Position numbers and translations under genes: made by a program. A model generated the notes under the pieces. The model searched no databases, was not told where the DNA came from, and was given only the letters and a program-made list of their open reading frames with translations. From Azadirachta indica (Eukaryota; Streptophyta; Magnoliopsida; Sapindales; Meliaceae): a stretch of DNA of 64,000 bases. This document shows, one piece after another, positions 60,332-64,000 of this stretch (its first letter is position 1; every line of letters starts with the position of its first letter). The stretch covers positions 11,574,274 to 11,638,273 of the forward strand of contig CM040444.1 of the NCBI GenBank assembly GCA_022749755.1, given 5' to 3'.

Positions 60332-60503
60332 TTATTTGTGACTGATTTGCGACTTATTACAATTCAACTACAAAAAACTGTATTATCTTCGACCAAATTA
60401 ATTATCAGTAGTAAATACAATTTGTTTAATTTTACATTATCAAAACAATGAAATTTTGGTAAAATACAATAAAATCTATATATTTATGTTATAATAAGAA
60501 ATT
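59632..60503. other. intergenic DNA with long poly(A)
   Basis: No gene. After the pseudogene 3' end comes AT-rich sequence; 60,300-60,329 is a run of 30 A directly after a less AT-rich stretch (about 60,000-60,299), which could be the tail of an old retroposed transcript, though no source gene or target duplication was recognised. Confidence 0.45.
60487..60503. repeat. LINE target duplication, left copy
   Basis: TGTTATAATAAGAAATT; the right copy at 61,751-61,767 differs at one base (TGTTATGATAAGAAATT). Confidence 0.85.
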
Positions 60504-61750
60504 TCGGTGGATTCGAGGACTGGTAACGTTTCCCTTAAGGATAGTTATAATTCTCTTAGAGTTCATTGTGACTTCAAGGCTTGGATTTCTCTGGTATGGC
60601 AGCATTTCATTCCATCGAAAATTTCGGTCACTATTTGGAGAATTCTTCATTATCGGTTGCCAATGGACACCGTCCTTCGTAGCCGAGGAGTGTGTCTTGT
60701 TTCTACATGTCAATTGTGTCCGTCTCCATGTCATGAGGAAAGTAATGATCACCTTCTTGTGCAATGTTCCTTTGCTAACTCTTTATGCCTTTGGCTTGGT
60801 TCTATTTTTCGAACACAAGTTCAAATTCTTTCTAAAACTTCAGAGCTCTAGCAGTTCCTCGCTACTCGATCTTTCAGTCCTCAGCTTTTCAATCTCTAGC
60901 TTTTGACGGCTTATCACCTCTTTCGCTCATTATAGAAGACGAGAAACACACTCAGGTTTGAAGATGTTCTCCCATCCATTCACCACATCAAAGCAGATGT
61001 CTTAGCCTACATTCGATACTTTTCCACCTTTTGTCCCGGCTTTGTTCATTTTCGTGAAGACCGTAATATTCTCCATGCCTTAGGTGTCCCTTGGTTGCTT
61101 AATAAGGCTCCTAAGGTTCATGTCCTTACTTGGACTCCACCTCCTTCTGGCTGGATCAAAGCAAATTCTGATGGCTTGACTAAAGGTAACCTCGGAGATG
61201 CTGTTTCCGGTCTTTCGTGATTATGAAGGTCATTTCCATGTGGTTTTGGAATTTACCTGGGTCATAACTCATAATACAGTCTTTGACTTAAGGCTGCATT
61301 TTAGTAATTGAGTTTGCCTATGATAAACATTGGCATAATCTTTGATTAGAGCTTAATTCGATGGTAGTGGTTAATCTCTTGTCTAACAATCATTTGCTGC
61401 CACCTTGGTCTATCCGCAATCGTTGGCTTAATTATAAATTTTTGCTCTCCAGGATGAACCTCCGTTTTACCCACACTTACCGGGTGAATAACACTGTGGC
61501 TGATCGCCTAGCCAGCATGGGGTTAAGCTGTGTTGACTTTCACTGGTGGGATCCGCCACTCAATTCTTTCTTGCCATGCTTCACCAAGATGCTGATAGGT
61601 TTCCACATTATCGTTTCTCCTAATTGTACTCTATTAGCTTTTTGTTTTTCTTTGGGGTCTTGATATGCAACTCTTATTTTGTAATTTCGATTTCATTTAG
61701 TCTTTAATAAAATTTTGTGCCTCCTACTGCTGTTTAATTTAAAAAAAAAA
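60504..61750 (+). mobile_element. 5'-truncated LINE (L1 type)
   Basis: The fragment holds only the 3' end of a LINE ORF2 plus its 3' UTR and poly(A) (61,741-61,750, after an AATAAA at about 61,704). 60,507-60,851 reads the reverse-transcriptase zinc-binding domain (zf-RVT: ISVTIWRILHYRLPMDTVLR, CQLCPSPCHEESNDHLLVQC). From about 61,120 a plant LINE-type RNase H follows (GWIKANSDG, later RVNNTVADRLASMG). Frame breaks occur between them. A 17-bp target duplication flanks it, the hallmark of target-primed reverse transcription; 5' truncation is typical of such copies. Confidence 0.92.
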
Positions 61751-61767
61751 TGTTATGATAAGAAATT

Positions 61768-63480
61768 GAGTATTATTGTCTTGTATATAACATAGTAGTT
61801 CCTAATAAACGAGACTAAAATGTTTAAATACATTAAACTACATCTAATATTATTAATTGTTTAAATATTTTGATGCAAATGTTATTTTTGTGAAAAAGGT
61901 TTTGACTTCCAAGCTTTTTTCAATCTTCACAAAACAGATCTGATCGTCGGGCTCCTTAGACACTGCTACTAGCTTGGCATCGCCAGCACGCTGTTGTTAT
62001 TATTGTTGCCAGCGTCACTGTCGCATTTTTAAAAAGAGTCGAGGTTCATCTCCAAGCAAAAGCTTAGAGCGATATTATTAATGAATGAATAGAAAAGTAC
62101 AAAAGAGCTTGACAAATCAAGTGAAAAACATGAATGGATTAATCGGAAAAAGCTGAAACAAAAGGTACAACAACCCATAAGCCCCACAGAACTTCGCAGC
62201 AAACCAGTATGCAAAACCTGCAACCAATAGGCCAAATAGAAATAAACCAGCAAGTCATGAGCGGCAAACCAGTGTGCCAAACTTGCAGTGTCAGCACACT
62301 TCCTTGCTGTGAACAACAGCAGTAGAAAAGAGCAGAAATTGCATAATCCATTAACAAAAGTTTATTAAAAACCCAAAATTTGTAACTTTTCTAGTAGAAA
62401 TGAATGACCAAATTGAGGGAATGATGATTTTGTTTTATATTAAGTATAGTCTCTTGACACATTGCATTCTAGCTTCTTTAGGCCCTTGCAGATATCTTTC
62501 TTTCTTAAGCATGAGATGTTATATTTTTCTTCTTTTTGTATCATTTTATAAGAATTCTCAAAAGCGTTGTGATTTATTCATGCACCTCCCTTAAGTTGAT
62601 ATAGCATTCATTTCCATAAAGCCCTCATCTTTGCAATACTCCTCTTAAACTTCGAATGCAATTCACATGTCATCTTCCTATCAAGGTGGCCTTCCTTGGT
62701 AAATTACTTTAGTCCTCTCAATGACAAGATCTCATCCTTGGTATATCAATGTCTTTGAAAGGATGACTTTGTACTATAGCACATGGGTCGTCCTCTTTGG
62801 TACTCCGATGTGGCGTCTGTTAAGCATTGTAGCATGTGTCTTAGCTAATTTATAACAAAAGTCTCCTGGTTTTCGTGGTACTAATTGTAGTAGTGTCATG
62901 AAAACTACCATATAAACTACATTAGATACTTTACGGCAATTTTCATTGACCATGACTCTTCAGGTGTTAATGTTAGCGACGTCGTAACAAAGTGCTATTT
63001 GATGGCTCTAGTGTTGTCCACTTCAATCATACCCGTGACTTTCAAGATAGATATACTTTTAAAAATATACCTCAATACTAAATTTAATATTTTTATATTC
63101 TTATTTAATAATTTAATTGAATTTTTATTAAAAAATAATTTTAAAAAAATTTGATTATCTTTATTTATAATGAATATGATATGTATTTATATTTTTATTT
63201 ATATTTATTATGTATTTGATAATATTTTTAACAAAATTCAATGACAATAATATAATTTTTAAATACATATTATTCGATAAAAGGTTATATATGCTTTATT
63301 TAAAAATTGTTAGTCATTATATACTAAATTGTTATTAAAAGAAATAAAAAAGAGGGTTGGCAACACTTTTATATATCAATTTGTCCAAAGCCATTGTTCG
63401 TGTTTTAATTTAAATAATAATATTTTCGTTTATAAATTTTTACAAAAAAATAAAATAAAATATACTTTTTTAAATTTAAT
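61768..63480. other. intergenic DNA, no gene recognised
   Basis: Contains a less AT-rich part (about 61,950-62,340) with related phrases GGCAAACCAGTGTGCCAAACTTGCA and GCAAACCAGTATGCAAAACCTGCA about 65 bases apart, and another (62,620-63,040) with only short open frames. No known protein domain, no RNA gene. Confidence 0.45.
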
Positions 63481-63494
63481 ATTTTAACCCTAAT

Positions 63495-63670
63495 ATGTAG
63501 GGATGGTAACCAATAGGGAATGGGCTGGGGTTCCAAATCCCCATCACCATCTTTAATTGGGTCGAGAATCACCATCTCCTCCTTCCCCGTTTGGGTCTAA
63601 ATGGGGTCAGGTCAGGATGTACCTGCTTTGGAAAATAAATCCCCTGAACAGCCCATTACTTTATTTGACC
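63495..63670. repeat. fragment of a dispersed plant repeat
   Basis: GTAGGGATGGTAACCAATAG, GGGGTTCCAAATCCCCATCACC and TCCCCGTTTGGG are typical phrases of a very common plant repeat (usually TAGGGATGGCAA.. GGGTACCCATCACC). The class (hAT-type MITE is one possibility) and the other end are not determined. Confidence 0.4.
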
Positions 63671-64000
63671 TTGATTAATCACTTTTCAATACCAAGCCTA
63701 TTATTTTAAACTTATTAAGCATATAGTTTTATTACGTTCACTTTTTTACCCACTTGATTTTTATTAATTTTTAAGCCAAAATTCATAATTTTTCAACCAA
63801 TAAATTCTGCTTTTACTAATAAAATAAAAGTATTAACATTAAAATTAAATTCAAAAAATAAAAAATAAAAGTTACATAAATTTCTCTCTTTCTTTTACTT
63901 AACATAAAAATTTACACGAACTTAAGTTTTAATTTTTCTAAAGTTTCTTTTTTAAATCTATTGTTTTAGGTTATTTTAACTCAATAATTTTATAATAATT

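Overview
The window is nuclear DNA of a flowering plant, most likely a eudicot: very AT-rich, spliced genes with GT..AG introns, and plant-specific families (WAT1-type transporter, alpha-expansin, BED/hAT proteins, MULEs carrying a DUF1985/Ulp1 gene). The species cannot be fixed from sequence alone. About three quarters is transposon-derived, mostly decayed, and many elements sit inside one another. Of the coding features, only the BED/hAT gene (12.1-14.3 kb) is uninterrupted over its whole length. The first exon of a WAT1-like gene (809-1020, minus) is also open but is cut off from its other exons by the window edge.

Layout. 0-2.5 kb: WAT1-like exon 1, its putative promoter and microsatellites. 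2.58-7.0 kb: a dead Ty1/copia element (minus) whose 5' LTR is cut off at about 7,000. 7.0-10.25 kb: a large imperfect inverted duplication with a short central hairpin. 10.32-10.74 kb: a 420-bp MITE with 5-bp target duplication. 10.74-15.4 kb: the BED-finger/hAT-derived gene (minus) and flanks. A decayed duplicate of this block lies at about 52.5-57.7 kb, and further fragments of its upstream flank lie at 36.65-36.9, 51.06-51.3 and 51.88-52.1 kb. 15.43-21.06 kb: a non-coding MULE-like element (X) built from about 260-bp tandem repeats, into which a second member of the same family (Y, 17,068-19,717) inserted in reverse orientation with a perfect 9-bp target duplication.

21.12-35.06 kb: an old short TIR element (W) split by a 13.2-kb Ty1/copia element (21,418-34,622, minus). 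That copia element has an extra 3' ORF region, itself split by a 3.3-kb non-coding LTR element (23,087-26,367) flanked by a perfect ACCAA duplication. 36.9-51.05 kb: a 14-kb MULE with about 110-bp TIRs, a decayed MuDR-type transposase (plus) and a decayed DUF1985/Ulp1-protease gene (minus), split by a 6.06-kb Ty3/gypsy element (43,941-50,001, minus) with two 753-bp LTRs and a deleted reverse-transcriptase core. This MULE has clusters of an ACTCGAAAGT-like motif near both ends and in the middle.

57.5-64 kb: a fragment of W, an alpha-expansin pseudogene (58,678-59,631) that keeps both introns but has six disabling changes, a 5'-truncated LINE (60,504-61,750) with a 17-bp target duplication, and AT-rich sequence with repeat-end fragments.

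The parts do not form one pathway. The window is best read as a stratified record of insertions: W and the BED/hAT block are older than the local duplication, and the copia, MULE and gypsy elements arrived afterwards. The least familiar structures are the X/Y repeat-filled MULE pair, the ACTCGAAAGT motif arrays in the Ulp1-MULE, and the 7-10 kb inverted duplication. No CRISPR, tRNA, rRNA or organelle sequence was seen.
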